Shown here: piece after piece, positions 35,887-46,467 of the stretch
Layout: each line of letters opens with the position of its first letter
Position numbering within the stretch: the first letter of the stretch is position 1
Origin: Lacticaseibacillus mingshuiensis
Lineage (GTDB): Bacteria > Bacillota > Bacilli > Lactobacillales > Lactobacillaceae
Direction: 5' to 3'
Length of the DNA: 64,000 bases
Assembly (NCBI RefSeq): GCF_016861785.1
Contig: NZ_BOLS01000002.1
Span: forward strand, 62,001 to 126,000
Position numbers and translations under genes: made by a program
Notes under the pieces: model-generated
Databases searched by the model: none
Seen by the model: the letters and a program-made list of their open reading frames with translations, nothing else
What the model was told of the DNA's origin: nothing

Positions 35887-36673
35887 CGTCGTCATTCCTT
35901 TCGATAAAGCTGAGGTGCAGGTGGGGCCGCTGGATGGTTGCCGGACGCGCTGGGGTCACGACCCCGCTGGCGGTGAGGCGGCGCACCTCGCCTTTTGCTG
36001 GATCCGCCTCGCCGCATTGCGGGCAGCGATACACCCCGCCGATGTGGCTGAAGCGGCCCTGAAAGCCGCAGACAAAGCAGCGGTCGCGCGGCGCGTCGAG
36101 CAAAATGGCGCGCGCATTGTGGCGGGCAAACTGCCAACTGGCGATCAGCGCCGCCGGATTTTCCGTCAGGTCTGGCAACTGCATGACCAGCCGCACTGGA
36201 TGCGAGACCCCTGCCCATTGAAAAAGGGTATCGGCCGTGCGTGTCTCAGTCGGCAGGGGCATTGCCAATTCCGCCGGTGTGCCAGTCCACAAGCCAGGCG
36301 TCAAAAAGCGGGCCGCGCATTGGGCCAGCAGTGGCAGGTAGGACGGCGCCGCAACTGCCTCGGGCCAGCTGAACCAAAGCTGAGGGCCAAACAGTCGGTG
36401 ATGTGGCCCGACACCGGCCAGCAACTTAGTCAAAATGGCTGTCTGAAGCACCCCTTCACCGCCCACCAAGACCGTTTTTTGCCGATCGGCGGACAGCAGA
36501 CGGGTCGCAAGCTGATCGGCGGTTGCCGGCGAAAGTGAAAACGGGGCATCCCCAACCAGCGCCAAGATCGCAGGGCCTGGGGTCGCAAGCCACCGGTTGA
36601 CGGCATTGTCCAGCTGGCCTGGCCGGATGGTGATCAGCGGCCCAGCCGCCGAGCGTTGTTCACTCCCATTCAT
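35867..36673 (-). CDS. NrdG-partner protein with NrdD-like zinc ribbon, novel N-terminus
   Basis: A 268-aa protein. Residues 197-250 resemble the C-terminal end of anaerobic ribonucleotide reductase: CFVCGFQG (C199, C202), YRCPQCGEADPA (C217, C220), then VRRLTASGVVTPARP. NrdD usually has the glycyl-radical loop TCGYLGNPQARP there; the CGYLG is replaced. Residues 1-190 match nothing I know and lack the 10-stranded NrdD barrel. It is too short (NrdD is about 700 aa) and not obviously a fragment, since it has its own strong ribosome site (AGGGGGG). Function unknown. Confidence 0.75.
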   Translation of the reverse strand: MNGSEQRSAAGPLITIRPGQLDNAVNRWLATPGPAILALVGDAPFSLSPATADQLATRLLSADRQKTVLVGGEGVLQTAILTKLLAGVGPHHRLFGPQLWFSWPEAVAAPSYLPLLAQCAARFLTPGLWTGTPAELAMPLPTETRTADTLFQWAGVSHPVRLVMQLPDLTENPAALIASWQFARHNARAILLDAPRDRCFVCGFQGRFSHIGGVYRCPQCGEADPAKGEVRRLTASGVVTPARPATIQRPHLHLSFIERNDDDAHKTK

Positions 36674-36740
36674 CGCCGTCCCCCCTTGCTCTTGTCCTGT
36701 TTAATATACCACAAGCCCGCTAGATATCGTGCACGCTTGT

Positions 36741-36780
36741 AAAAAAAAGCGACGGCCCCACAAGATATGGGGGCATCGCT
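36741..36780 (-). terminator. Terminator of the pur operon
   Basis: AGCGATGCCCCCA / TGGGGCCGTCGCT stem followed by eight T on the minus strand, 13 nt past the purD stop. Confidence 0.9.
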
Positions 36781-36793
36781 AATTTTGTCGATT

Positions 36794-38032
36794 TCAGGCC
36801 AGCGCGTGCCAACCAATGTCGCTGCGACACGCCAGCGTTCCCTGCAGCGGGGTCATGCGCGCATAGGCCTCGGCTTGGGCCGCAGCGAGGTCGGCGCCTG
36901 CGCCAATGACGGTGAAGATGCGCCCGCCGCTGGATTTGAGGCCATCTGTCCCACGCACGACGCCGGCCGGCACCCACCACGTACGTTGGCGCTCGTCTGG
37001 TAGGACCACCGCAACGCTGGGCCGGGTCACTGCCGGATAGCCTGGATGCACCGCGACGACGCCACAATAGGTCTGACCATCCAGGTGGAGCCTCGGTTGC
37101 TTCCCGGCGAGCAGGGCCATGATCAATTGGTAAAAATCATCTTGAATCTGCGGCAACAGGACTTGGGTCTCCGGATCGCCAAAACGCAGGTTGTACTCAA
37201 GAATTTTCGGCCCGGCCGCGGTGAACATCAAGCCAATGTACAGTACCCCGCAGCCGTACAGCCCATCCACAGTCATGCCGGCCAAGGTCTGGTCGACCAG
37301 CGCACGGGCCTGGTCTCGTTGCGCCTGGGAAAACTGAGGCGCAGGGGAATAGGCCCCCATGCCGCCCGTGTTTGGGCCCTCATCATGGTCGAAGCGCCGC
37401 TTATGATCCTGCGAAAGTGGCAAGATCACGCGGCTCATGCCATTGAAAAGTGCCATCACTGAGACCTCTTCGCCGCTCAAATATTCCTCGAGCAACACGG
37501 CCGCATAGGGATTATCCGCATAGGCCTTGGCCAGTGCCGCATTTGCGGTGGCCGGATCAAGCGCGACGGTGACCCCTTTGCCAGCGGCCAACCCGTTTTC
37601 CTTGATCACAACTGGCGCGCCGACCTTGGCCAACTGTGCTTGTGCTTCCTGAAGCGAGTGGACAAGCGTCGCCTGAGCAGTCGGCAACTGGTGCCGCGCC
37701 ATGAACGCCTTGGCGAACTCCTTTGAGCTTTCCAGTTGGGCGATCTGCTGGGTCGGGCCAAAGACAGCCAACCCCGCCTGGGAAAATGCATCCACGATGC
37801 CCGCCGCAAGTGGCGCTTCAGGGCCGATGAAGGTCAGGGACACATGCTGCCGAGCAAATTCGATCAAACTGGCCTGATCATTTTCCGTGACCGGCACGGT
37901 GGTCAACCCCAATAGCGGCATGCCGGCATTACCCGGGGCCACAAAGACCTGATCCACTTCAGGCGCCGCCAAGAACGCTTTGCCCAGCGCACTTTCTCGC
38001 GCGCCACTGCCGACGATCAACACATTGACCAT
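36794..38032 (-). CDS. purD: Phosphoribosylamine--glycine ligase
   Basis: PurD makes GAR from phosphoribosylamine and glycine. The 412-aa ATP-grasp protein begins with VNVLIVGSGARESALG, and HDEGPNTGGMGAYSPAPQ and LEYNLRFGDPETQ are typical. AAAGGAAGG precedes the ATG. It is the last gene of the purEKCSQLFMNHD operon. Confidence 0.97.
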   Translation of the reverse strand: MVNVLIVGSGARESALGKAFLAAPEVDQVFVAPGNAGMPLLGLTTVPVTENDQASLIEFARQHVSLTFIGPEAPLAAGIVDAFSQAGLAVFGPTQQIAQLESSKEFAKAFMARHQLPTAQATLVHSLQEAQAQLAKVGAPVVIKENGLAAGKGVTVALDPATANAALAKAYADNPYAAVLLEEYLSGEEVSVMALFNGMSRVILPLSQDHKRRFDHDEGPNTGGMGAYSPAPQFSQAQRDQARALVDQTLAGMTVDGLYGCGVLYIGLMFTAAGPKILEYNLRFGDPETQVLLPQIQDDFYQLIMALLAGKQPRLHLDGQTYCGVVAVHPGYPAVTRPSVAVVLPDERQRTWWVPAGVVRGTDGLKSSGGRIFTVIGAGADLAAAQAEAYARMTPLQGTLACRSDIGWHALA

Positions 38033-38049
38033 GATTGCCTTCCTTTCGC

Positions 38050-39579
38050 CTAATGCCGGAAATGGCGGACGCCGGTCGTGACCATCGCGATGCCGTATTG
38101 GTCTGCCATGGCGATCGAATCCGCGTCCTTGATGCTGCCACCGGGTTGAATGATCGCCTTGATGTCATGCTTGGCGGCATATTCCACGCAGTCATCCATT
38201 GGGAAAAAGGCATCCGAGGCCATCACCGCGCCGGCAAAATTCTTTTTCTGCTGGGCTTCGGTTAACGCCAGTTCAACGGAGCCGATGCGGTTCATTTGCC
38301 CCGCGCCGATGCCGAGGGTCTGACCATCTTTTGCCACCACGATCGCATTGCTCTTCACATGCTTGACGACCTGCTGGGCAAAAAGCAGTGACTTGATCTG
38401 GTCAGGGGTTGGTTGTACCTTCGTGACCACAGTGAGATCCGCTGCCGATTCGATCGCCGCATCACTCTCCTGACGCAGCAGACCACCCAGCACGGAGACG
38501 GTCTCCAGATGCGGGACGTTCGGCGTGTCGCTGAGCTGAATCTGAATCAGGCGCACATTCTTCTTTTTCGCCAACACGGCAAAGGCATCCTCATCAAAAG
38601 CCGGGGCCATGATCAGCTCCAAAAAGAGCGCGTGCATCTTTTCAGCGGTGGCCAGATCAACGGGCCGGTTCAGCGCAATGATGCCGCCAAAGATCGACAT
38701 CGGATCGGCTTCATAGGCTTTGTCCCAAGCCGCCTCGATCGTCTCGCCTTCCCCGATGCCACAAGGGTTCATGTGCTTCACGGCGACCACAGTTGGCGCG
38801 GTGAATTCGTTCACCATGGCCAGCGCCGCATCCGCATCCTTGATGTTGTTGTAAGACAACTCTTTGCCATGTAGCTGAGTGCCACTTGCCAGCGACGCCT
38901 TAGGAGGATTTGGAACGGCGTAAAAGGCAGCGTTTTGATGACTATTTTCACCATAGCGCAAGGACTGCTTCTTCACATAGGTTGGGGTGAAGGTCTCGGG
39001 AAAAGGCTCAGGATCCAAGTACGCGGCGATCTGGGCGTCATAGGCGGCTGTCGTTGCAAAGACTTTCGCGGCAAGCTGGCGGCGAAGCGCGGCATCATCG
39101 GCATCGAGGCCGGCCAGCACCGCTTCGTAATCGGCTGGGTCCACCACGGCCCACACGCTGTCGCTGTTTTTGGCCGCCGCACGCAGGGCACTTGGGCCGC
39201 CGATATCGATCTGCTCGATCGCCTCGGCACGGGTCACATCCGGTTTTTGAATCGTTTCAGCAAACGGATAGAGATTGACGCAGATCACATCGATCGGCGT
39301 GATCTCATGGGCCGCGAGTGCCGCCATGTGCGCAGGCTCGTCTCGCTTCGCCAAGATACCGGCATGGATACGAGGATGCAGGGTCTTCACGCGGCCGTCG
39401 AGCATCTCCGGAAAGCCGGTGACTTCATCGACGCCTGTCACTGCCAGGCCGGCTGCCTCGAGCACTTTTTTGGTGCCGCCTGTTGAGACCAGTTCAAAGC
39501 CGCGCGCCAAAAGTCCGGCGGCAAATTCCGTCAATCCTGTTTTGTCAGAAACACTGAGCAATGCACGTTTCACAGTCAA
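38050..39579 (-). CDS. purH: AICAR transformylase / IMP cyclohydrolase
   Basis: Bifunctional PurH catalyses the last two steps to IMP. The 509-aa length is standard; the N-terminal cyclohydrolase part ([12 protein letters not shown]) and the formyltransferase KHMNPCG motif are present. The start is probably a TTG at 39579 that overlaps the purN stop (TTGA), 4 nt after AAGGAG; a GTG at 39573 with 10-nt spacing is an alternative. Confidence 0.96.
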   Translation of the reverse strand: MTVKRALLSVSDKTGLTEFAAGLLARGFELVSTGGTKKVLEAAGLAVTGVDEVTGFPEMLDGRVKTLHPRIHAGILAKRDEPAHMAALAAHEITPIDVICVNLYPFAETIQKPDVTRAEAIEQIDIGGPSALRAAAKNSDSVWAVVDPADYEAVLAGLDADDAALRRQLAAKVFATTAAYDAQIAAYLDPEPFPETFTPTYVKKQSLRYGENSHQNAAFYAVPNPPKASLASGTQLHGKELSYNNIKDADAALAMVNEFTAPTVVAVKHMNPCGIGEGETIEAAWDKAYEADPMSIFGGIIALNRPVDLATAEKMHALFLELIMAPAFDEDAFAVLAKKKNVRLIQIQLSDTPNVPHLETVSVLGGLLRQESDAAIESAADLTVVTKVQPTPDQIKSLLFAQQVVKHVKSNAIVVAKDGQTLGIGAGQMNRIGSVELALTEAQQKKNFAGAVMASDAFFPMDDCVEYAAKHDIKAIIQPGGSIKDADSIAMADQYGIAMVTTGVRHFRH

Positions 39580-40145
39580 AACACTCCTTTTTCAATGAGG
39601 TGGTCCACAGTTGTCGGCAATAGTTGGTGCTCGACGTCATGAATCCGTGTTTCAAGGGTGGCCAGGGTATCATCCGGCCGAATGCGCACCGGCTCTTGGG
39701 CAATGATGCGCCCCGAATCGATACCGGCATCCACAAAATGGACCGTCACCCCTGTCACTGTGACGCCATATTCGAACGCATCCGCGATGCCAGCGCGGCC
39801 TGGAAAACTCGGAAGCAGGGCCGGATGCAAGTTGATGATGCGATCGGGAAAAGCAGCTAACAGCGTCGGGCCGATGATGCGCATGAAGCCGGCCAACACA
39901 AGCCCATCCGCTTCAGGCAATTGCGCGACCAATGCCGTCTCCGCTGCCGCTTTGGTCGGATACGCGCGGTAGTCGATCACGATCGTCGGCACATGCGCCG
40001 CTTTGGCCTTGGCCAACACCGGCGCGGCTTTGTGGTCACAGACAAGGGCCACGAGACTGACATCGCGGCGCCCGGCAAAATACGTTGCCAGCGCCTCAAA
40101 ATTAGAGCCTGTCCCAGATGCAAAAACGATCAAGCGCGTCGTCAT
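39576..40145 (-). CDS. purN: GAR transformylase (folate-dependent)
   Basis: A 189-aa enzyme that formylates GAR with 10-formyl-THF. The GTGSNFEAL loop, [10 protein letters not shown] (catalytic His) and the Asp in VDAGIDSG are present. GGAGG precedes the ATG at 40145, whose ATGA overlaps the purM stop. Confidence 0.96.
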   Translation of the reverse strand: MTTRLIVFASGTGSNFEALATYFAGRRDVSLVALVCDHKAAPVLAKAKAAHVPTIVIDYRAYPTKAAAETALVAQLPEADGLVLAGFMRIIGPTLLAAFPDRIINLHPALLPSFPGRAGIADAFEYGVTVTGVTVHFVDAGIDSGRIIAQEPVRIRPDDTLATLETRIHDVEHQLLPTTVDHLIEKGVF

Positions 40146-41143
40146 GCTTGCCTCCATTCCACCGCGTCCTGGGTGCGACGCTGAACCGTCCCGAGGAGGC
40201 GGCTATGCGGCAAGGCCGCCTGGATCCGCGCCGCATTTTCTGGCGCGACCGCGAGTACCATGCCATACCCCAGGTTGAAGGTCCGGCGCATCTCAGCCAA
40301 GCTGAGGTCCCCAGCCGCTTGAATGCGCTGAAACAGTTCCGGCCAGGCCCAATCCGTCAGCACGGCCGCGCAGTCTTTTGGCAGCATGCGCGGCACATTT
40401 TCGGTGAACCCGCCGCCTGTGATATGCGCGATTCCATGAATCAAGCCATGGGCGATCAGTGGTTGGACTTCCTTCACGTAGATCGTGGTAGGACGCAGGA
40501 GCGCATTTTTCAATTCGATGCCATCCGACAAAGGTCTTGCGTCGAGGTCCGTTTCCGCCAGCAAGGCCCGGATCAGTGAGTACCCGTTACTATGGGCCCC
40601 GCTACTCGGCAGGCCGATCAACACATCGCCTGGCGCAACGCCCTGCGGCAAGATCGCATCCGCCTCGGCCAATCCGACCGCAAATCCAGCCAGGTCATAA
40701 TGGCCCTGTGGATACATCCCCGGCATCTCGGCCGTTTCTCCGCCGATCAGCGCCATGCCCGCCAGCGAACACCCATACGCAATGCCGCGCACCACCGTTT
40801 CGACTTGGGCCGGCAATAATTTATCGGTGGCGAGGTAATCCAAGAAAAATAGCGGCGTGGCGCCGTCCGCCAGCAGGTCATTGGCAACCATTGCGACCAG
40901 ATCCACGCCGATCGTATCATGCTGGTCACATTGAAGCGCCAACAGTAATTTAGTGCCGACCCCGTCAGTCGCCGCCATCAGCACCGGCTTTTTGGCATGC
41001 GGCAAACGGTATGCCGCGGAAAAGCCGCCTAGTCCGGCCAGTACTTGGTCGTTTTGCGTGGCTTTGGCCAACGGGGCAATGCGCGAAACGACCTCATCGC
41101 CGGCTGCGATATCGACCCCTGCGCTTTTATAATCATGCGTCAC
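40142..41143 (-). CDS. purM: AIR synthetase
   Basis: A 333-aa enzyme closing FGAM to AIR. AATDGVGTKLLLAL, the FFLDYLAT segment and GAHSNGYSL mark the PurM fold. It starts at a GTG overlapping the purF stop (GTGA), with GGGGAGG upstream. Confidence 0.96.
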   Translation of the reverse strand: MTHDYKSAGVDIAAGDEVVSRIAPLAKATQNDQVLAGLGGFSAAYRLPHAKKPVLMAATDGVGTKLLLALQCDQHDTIGVDLVAMVANDLLADGATPLFFLDYLATDKLLPAQVETVVRGIAYGCSLAGMALIGGETAEMPGMYPQGHYDLAGFAVGLAEADAILPQGVAPGDVLIGLPSSGAHSNGYSLIRALLAETDLDARPLSDGIELKNALLRPTTIYVKEVQPLIAHGLIHGIAHITGGGFTENVPRMLPKDCAAVLTDWAWPELFQRIQAAGDLSLAEMRRTFNLGYGMVLAVAPENAARIQAALPHSRLLGTVQRRTQDAVEWRQA

Positions 41144-42624
41144 GCTGACACCTCCCCGATATTGATCGCCAAATGACTCAGTTCCTCACTCAGATGCGGC
41201 TCGTAATCATCCAGCGGCGTCGGATACTCACCAGTGAAGTACGCGACACAAAGGCCACCATTGGGCGCGGTGGTCTTCAGTCCCACACTGGCTTCAAGGC
41301 CGGCGACGGACAAAAAGCCCAGCGAATCGACGCCGAGAATCGCCTTCATCTGACTGACACTGTGATTGGCCGCAAATAATTCTTTTGTCGTCTGAATATC
41401 GATGCCATAAAAACATGGGAAACGCAGCGGCGGACTGGCGATACGCAGATGCACCTCTTTGGCCCCTGCATCCTTGAGCAATTGAACCAGCTGAATGGCC
41501 GTGGTCCCCCGCACGATCGAATCATCGATCAACACGATGCGTTTGCCGGCGACCACCGCCGGCACGGCACTGAGCTTGAGCCGAACACTACGCTCACGAA
41601 GCGCCTGAGTCGGTTGGATGAATGTGCGGGCAATGTATTGGCTCTTCACCAACCCAAGCTCATATGGAATGCCACTTTCCTGCGCATAGCCCAGCGCGGC
41701 CGAAAGTGAGGAATTCGGGACACCGACCACGATGTCCGCATCGATCGGCTGCTCTTGAGCAAGGCGCCGCCCCATTTTTTCACGAGCCAGATGGACATTA
41801 ACGCCATGAATCTCGGAATCCGGTCGGGCAAAATAGATGAACTCCATGGAACACACCGCCAGTTGGGTCTGGGTCGTAAAATGATCCCGCACCAACCCGG
41901 CATCCGTGATCTCGACTAACTCGCCCGGTTCGACATCGAAGCAAAAAGTCGCACCGACCGCAACCAGCGCCGCCGTTTCACTGCAAACGACGTAACCGCC
42001 GCTTGGCAGCTGGCCGACCACTAAGGGCCGAAAACCATTGGGATCCACTGCCGCGTAAAGCCCGCTTTCGGTCAAGATCGCAAAGGCAAAACCACCATGG
42101 ACCTGATTCAACGCCGCCTTCAACTGGCCGATGAAGGTCGGTGCGGGACTTCGCCGCACCAAATGCATCAAGACCTCGGTGTCACTGGTCGACTGAAAGA
42201 TCGCCCCATTGGCCTCAAGCTGAGCGCGCAATGACGCTGCATTGGTCAAATTGCCGTTATGCGCCAAGGCGATCGCCGAATCGGTGAACCGAAACAGCAA
42301 TGGTTGAATGTTTTCCAAAATACGGCCGCCAGCCGTCGCGTAACGCACATGCCCCAATGCGGCATCCCCACGCAATTGCTGCAGGGAAGCCGGCTGAGCG
42401 AACACCTCCGCCACCAAGCCAAAGCCGTAATGCCGGCGCAGCCCTTCTGGCGTCTTACCAACAATGCCGGCGCCTTCTTGGCCGCGATGTTGCAGGGTGT
42501 GCAGGCCCAAATGCGTCAATTCAGCCGCATGCGGATCCCCCCAGACCCCAAAAACGCCGCATTCCTCATTCAGGCTTTTGATCTCTTCCGGCGCCGGGCC
42601 GGTCGTGGTTACTTCAGTAGGCAT
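41140..42624 (-). CDS. purF: Amidophosphoribosyltransferase
   Basis: PurF commits PRPP to purine synthesis. The 494-aa protein has a 21-residue propeptide before the nucleophile Cys22 (ECGVFGV), a class II glutaminase domain, and the PRPP loop VLIDDSIVRGTT. Family members of the Bacillus type carry a 4Fe-4S cluster; likely C-terminal cysteines are not all evident here. It overlaps the purL stop by 16 nt. Confidence 0.97.
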   Translation of the reverse strand: MPTEVTTTGPAPEEIKSLNEECGVFGVWGDPHAAELTHLGLHTLQHRGQEGAGIVGKTPEGLRRHYGFGLVAEVFAQPASLQQLRGDAALGHVRYATAGGRILENIQPLLFRFTDSAIALAHNGNLTNAASLRAQLEANGAIFQSTSDTEVLMHLVRRSPAPTFIGQLKAALNQVHGGFAFAILTESGLYAAVDPNGFRPLVVGQLPSGGYVVCSETAALVAVGATFCFDVEPGELVEITDAGLVRDHFTTQTQLAVCSMEFIYFARPDSEIHGVNVHLAREKMGRRLAQEQPIDADIVVGVPNSSLSAALGYAQESGIPYELGLVKSQYIARTFIQPTQALRERSVRLKLSAVPAVVAGKRIVLIDDSIVRGTTAIQLVQLLKDAGAKEVHLRIASPPLRFPCFYGIDIQTTKELFAANHSVSQMKAILGVDSLGFLSVAGLEASVGLKTTAPNGGLCVAYFTGEYPTPLDDYEPHLSEELSHLAINIGEVSA

Positions 42625-44816
42625 GGCAAGGCCTCCTCATTGATGGTGGCCAATTCGTGAACTGGCACGGTCAGGGTCTGGTCATTTGTTGCCACAGTCA
42701 GCACTGCCGGTTGAACGACGCCGGTCAAATGGGCATCATCTCCCATTGCAGACTCAAACGCTGCTTGATTTTCAGGCGCAACAGTCACAATAAAGCGGCC
42801 CTGCGTTTCGCTGAAAAGCCAGCCTGCCGGCAATGGCAGATCCACCTTCGCCCCTAAGCCACCGGCGATCGCCATGTCGCTCAATGCGACCAACAACCCA
42901 CCGTCGCTCACATCATGGGCGGCGGTGACCAAATGTTGCCGAATCGCCGCCAAGAGTCGACGCTGGGTGGCCGCGTCTTGAGTCAGGTCAAATGGGGCAA
43001 GCGCCCCGGCAACCGCGCCTGTGGTCACTTGTTGCAATAAGGAGCCGTTGAAATCTGGCCCAGTCTCGCCGATCACATAGATCAGCTCGCGGACCTGTTT
43101 GAAAGCCGGCGTGGTGATCGTCGAAAGATCCTCGATCAGCCCTACCATCCCGATCATCGGGGTCGGATAGATCGCCTCGCCATTGGTCTCGTTATACAAA
43201 GACACGTTCCCCGAGATCACAGGCGTGTTCATCGCTTTGCAGGCCGCCGTGATGCCCTTGGCCGATTCGGCTAACGAATAAAAACTTTCTGGCTTCGTCG
43301 GATCGCCGTAGTTCAAACAGTCGGTGATGCCCAACGGTTCGGCGCCGGTCGCCACCAAATTGCGAGCGGATTCGGCGACCGTGATCGCCCCACCGATCTC
43401 TGGGTCCAAATATAAATACCGGCCATTTGAATCGGTCGTCATCGCCAACGCGCGGTGGGTGCCACGCACCCGCACAACCGCGGCATCGGCCCCAGGACCA
43501 AGCACTGTGTTTGTCTGCACCTGCGCATCATAGCTCCGGTAGATCGCTTTTTTGTCGGCCACGTTGGGATCCGCCAATAATTGGCGAAGGGTCGCAAGCA
43601 ATGACAGCACCCCTGGCTCAAAATCGGGCGCCGGCTGCTGCAATCGCGAAGGTTGAACGCCCTTTTGGTGATAGACTGGTGCCTCGTCGGTCAAAACAGC
43701 CACCGGCACATCGCACACCACTTCACCGCGATGCAAAAGTCGGTATTGGTGCCCTTCATCGACGCGTCCGCAAACCACCGTATCGAGATCGTACCGCTTG
43801 AATAGCGCGACGATCTCGTCTTCATGCCCCGCCTTCACGCAGAGCATCATGCGTTCCTGCGATTCGGACAGCATGATCTCAAACGGTGTCATTTCGGGTT
43901 CGCGCTGGGGAATCAGGTCAAGGTCAAGCGTCATGCCGGAATTGGCCTTGCCTGCCATCTCAACGCTGGAGGAGACGAGGCCGGCAGCGCCCATATCCTG
44001 CATGCCGACCAGTGCGTCTTGATGCTCGCGAGTCACTTCAAGGCAGGCATCCATCAACAATTTTTCCATGAATGGATCGCCGACCTGAACTGCTGAGCGA
44101 TCCGCCGCCTCGTCATCGGAAAATTCAGCCGAGGCAAAACTTGCACCATTGATGCCATCGCGGCCTGTTTTGGCCCCCACATAGATCAGGGCGTTGCCGA
44201 CACCGGCTGCCTTGCCACGCTGAATCGCGTCGGTATCCATCACGCCGACACACATTGCGTTGACCAGCGGGTTGCGCGCATAACTGTCCGCAAACCGTGT
44301 CTCCCCGCCAACCGTCGGAATCCCGATCGCATTGCCATAATCCCCGATGCCGGCCACGATCTGGTCGATCAACTGTCGCACATGTGGATCCTTGGGGTCA
44401 CCAAATGCCAGCGAATCCAGCAGCGCAATCGGCTTTGCCCCGATGGAAAAAATATCGCGGATGATGCCGCCCACGCCGGTCGCAGCGCCTTGATATGGCT
44501 CAACGGCACTCGGGTGATTGTGGCTCTCCGCCTTGAACACAACGGCCTTGCCTTCCCCGATATCAATGACCCCAGCACCTTCACCAGGCCCCATCAGGAC
44601 GCGGTCGTTTTTTGTCCAAAACGTCTTCAGCACCGGCTTGGAATACTTGTACGCGCAATGTTCGCTCCACATCCCGCTGGCCAAGCCCACCTCGGTGAAA
44701 TTCGGACGGCGGCCCAGCAGCGTGGTCAGGCAATCGTATTCGTCCTCATTCAACCCAAGCCCCAAATAAGGCTTCTCAGTCGCGATCTGGTCAGGCGAAA
44801 GTTCTCGTTGCAACAT
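42609..44816 (-). CDS. purL: FGAM synthase subunit PurL (small type)
   Basis: A 735-aa ATP-dependent subunit that works with PurQ and Pur[11 protein letters not shown] near the N-terminus, [18 protein letters not shown] and DVSDGGL mark PurL. The length is that of the three-component enzyme. The start lies inside purQ (26-nt overlap) with AAAGGAG upstream. Confidence 0.97.
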   Translation of the reverse strand: MLQRELSPDQIATEKPYLGLGLNEDEYDCLTTLLGRRPNFTEVGLASGMWSEHCAYKYSKPVLKTFWTKNDRVLMGPGEGAGVIDIGEGKAVVFKAESHNHPSAVEPYQGAATGVGGIIRDIFSIGAKPIALLDSLAFGDPKDPHVRQLIDQIVAGIGDYGNAIGIPTVGGETRFADSYARNPLVNAMCVGVMDTDAIQRGKAAGVGNALIYVGAKTGRDGINGASFASAEFSDDEAADRSAVQVGDPFMEKLLMDACLEVTREHQDALVGMQDMGAAGLVSSSVEMAGKANSGMTLDLDLIPQREPEMTPFEIMLSESQERMMLCVKAGHEDEIVALFKRYDLDTVVCGRVDEGHQYRLLHRGEVVCDVPVAVLTDEAPVYHQKGVQPSRLQQPAPDFEPGVLSLLATLRQLLADPNVADKKAIYRSYDAQVQTNTVLGPGADAAVVRVRGTHRALAMTTDSNGRYLYLDPEIGGAITVAESARNLVATGAEPLGITDCLNYGDPTKPESFYSLAESAKGITAACKAMNTPVISGNVSLYNETNGEAIYPTPMIGMVGLIEDLSTITTPAFKQVRELIYVIGETGPDFNGSLLQQVTTGAVAGALAPFDLTQDAATQRRLLAAIRQHLVTAAHDVSDGGLLVALSDMAIAGGLGAKVDLPLPAGWLFSETQGRFIVTVAPENQAAFESAMGDDAHLTGVVQPAVLTVATNDQTLTVPVHELATINEEALPCLLK

Positions 44817-45489
44817 CGGCAGGTGCTCCTTTCATCGCGTTGATCAGAGACTCAAAAACGCCGAGGCCATCGGTGCCACCAAGCAGCGTCTCGACTGCGC
44901 GCTCCGGATGGGGCATCATGCCCAAAACATTGCCGCGGGCGTTCGTCAGCCCGGCAATGTCGTTTCGGCTGCCATTGGGATTTTCCGCATAGCGGAACAC
45001 CACTTGGCCTTTTTCCTCAAGTTGCGCCAGCGTGGCGTCATCGGCATAGTAATTGCCTTCGCCGTGCGCGATCGGTAGGGTGATCTGCTGCCCTTCCGAA
45101 TAAGCCGAGGAAAATGCGGTACGCGCATTGGCCACGATCAGGGGCGTTGGTTGGCAGATAAACTGAAGCGAGGTGTTCCACTGCAGCGTTCCTGGTAGCA
45201 GCCCGGCTTCTGTCAAGATCTGAAACCCATTGCAGACGCCAAGGACATAACCACCCGCGGCCGCAAAATCCTTGAGTGCCGGCATGATCGGGGCAAATTT
45301 GGCGATCGCCCCGCTTCGCAGATAATCCCCATAGGAAAAACCGCCCGGCACCACCACGCAATCGAACCCAGCCAGCGAGGTTGCCTGGGCAGAAACAAGC
45401 TTAACGGCCTGACCGGCAACGTCGCCGATCGCCCAGGTCATGTCCGCATCGCAGTTGGACCCTGGAAAGCTCAGCACCGCCGCCTTCAT
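44791..45489 (-). CDS. purQ: FGAM synthase glutaminase subunit PurQ
   Basis: A 232-aa class I glutaminase supplying ammonia to PurL. Cys in [11 protein letters not shown], and the His/Glu pair in [10 protein letters not shown], form the catalytic triad. Its ATG overlaps the purS stop (ATGA). Confidence 0.97.
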   Translation of the reverse strand: MKAAVLSFPGSNCDADMTWAIGDVAGQAVKLVSAQATSLAGFDCVVVPGGFSYGDYLRSGAIAKFAPIMPALKDFAAAGGYVLGVCNGFQILTEAGLLPGTLQWNTSLQFICQPTPLIVANARTAFSSAYSEGQQITLPIAHGEGNYYADDATLAQLEEKGQVVFRYAENPNGSRNDIAGLTNARGNVLGMMPHPERAVETLLGGTDGLGVFESLINAMKGAPADVATRTFA

Positions 45490-45752
45490 TCGGCCACCGC
45501 TGCGTCGCTCACGGGCTCAAGCGTGAACCGGTAGGACTCCGTATTGATATTCGCCAACATCGTGTCACAGATTCGATCGATCTGCGCCCGCACCGCCGCC
45601 TCATCACCGCTGAGGAGCAGTTCAAAATATTTGCCGACCAGCACATGCTGCACATTGTCATCACCCAAACGTGCCAGGGTGTTTTGAATCACCTCGGCCT
45701 TGGGATCCAGGACAGACGGCTTGTAATTAACAAAGATCTTGGCCTTAAACAT
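45486..45752 (-). CDS. purS: FGAM synthase subunit PurS
   Basis: An 88-aa bridging subunit of the PurLQS complex ([20 protein letters not shown]). I start it at the ATG at 45752, 8 nt inside the end of purC, which matches family length. Confidence 0.95.
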   Translation of the reverse strand: MFKAKIFVNYKPSVLDPKAEVIQNTLARLGDDNVQHVLVGKYFELLLSGDEAAVRAQIDRICDTMLANINTESYRFTLEPVSDAAVAE

Positions 45753-46467
45753 GTTGGACTCCTTTCTGCAACCGAGCGAAGACTTCCTCATACACCGGAG
45801 TTAGCGGCCCCTCGTTTTTCCGAAAAACATCCTTGTCCAGCGACTCGCCTGTCGCCTCGTCGACCAACCGGAAGTTATCCGGCGACAACTCGTCCGCCAA
45901 GACCAACATACCGTTACTCAGGCGACCAAATTCCAATTTAAAATCGACCAACTTGATACCGATCGCCGCAAAGCGCCGCGACAGATACGTATTGACCGTG
46001 TCGGACAAGGCGTGGACCTGTTTGAGGGTGGCCGCGTCTGCGATCTTCAGCGCGATGATCTGCTCATCGTTGATGAATGGATCGTCCAGCGCATCGGATT
46101 TGAAATAAAATTCGTGAACGGCTGGGGTCAGCGGCATCAAATGGGTCAACGCGAACTTCCGCTCAAAAGAGCCGGAAACATAATTCCGCACGACCGCCTC
46201 CAGAGGCAGCATCGTTGCTTTTTTGACCAGCATCGTCGTCTCATCCGGCGCGGACAGGTAATGCGTCGGCACACCAGCATCGGTCAGCTCCGCGAACAGC
46301 ATGGCAGAAATGCGGCGATTGACCGCGCCCTTGCCATCGATGTGCACCTTTTTCTTGCCATTGAGCGCCGTCGCCTGGTCCATGTATTCGACCCAGAGCA
46401 CGTCAGGGTCGTCCGTCTCGTACATTTTCTTTGCCTTACCTGTGTAGCGAAGTGCCATGCGTTTCAT
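45745..46467 (-). CDS. purC: SAICAR synthetase
   Basis: A 240-aa enzyme joining aspartate to CAIR. GKAKKMYETDDP, VRNYVSGSF and KLEFGRL are typical. GGAGG lies before the ATG, which overlaps the purK stop. Confidence 0.96.
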   Translation of the reverse strand: MKRMALRYTGKAKKMYETDDPDVLWVEYMDQATALNGKKKVHIDGKGAVNRRISAMLFAELTDAGVPTHYLSAPDETTMLVKKATMLPLEAVVRNYVSGSFERKFALTHLMPLTPAVHEFYFKSDALDDPFINDEQIIALKIADAATLKQVHALSDTVNTYLSRRFAAIGIKLVDFKLEFGRLSNGMLVLADELSPDNFRLVDEATGESLDKDVFRKNEGPLTPVYEEVFARLQKGVQHV

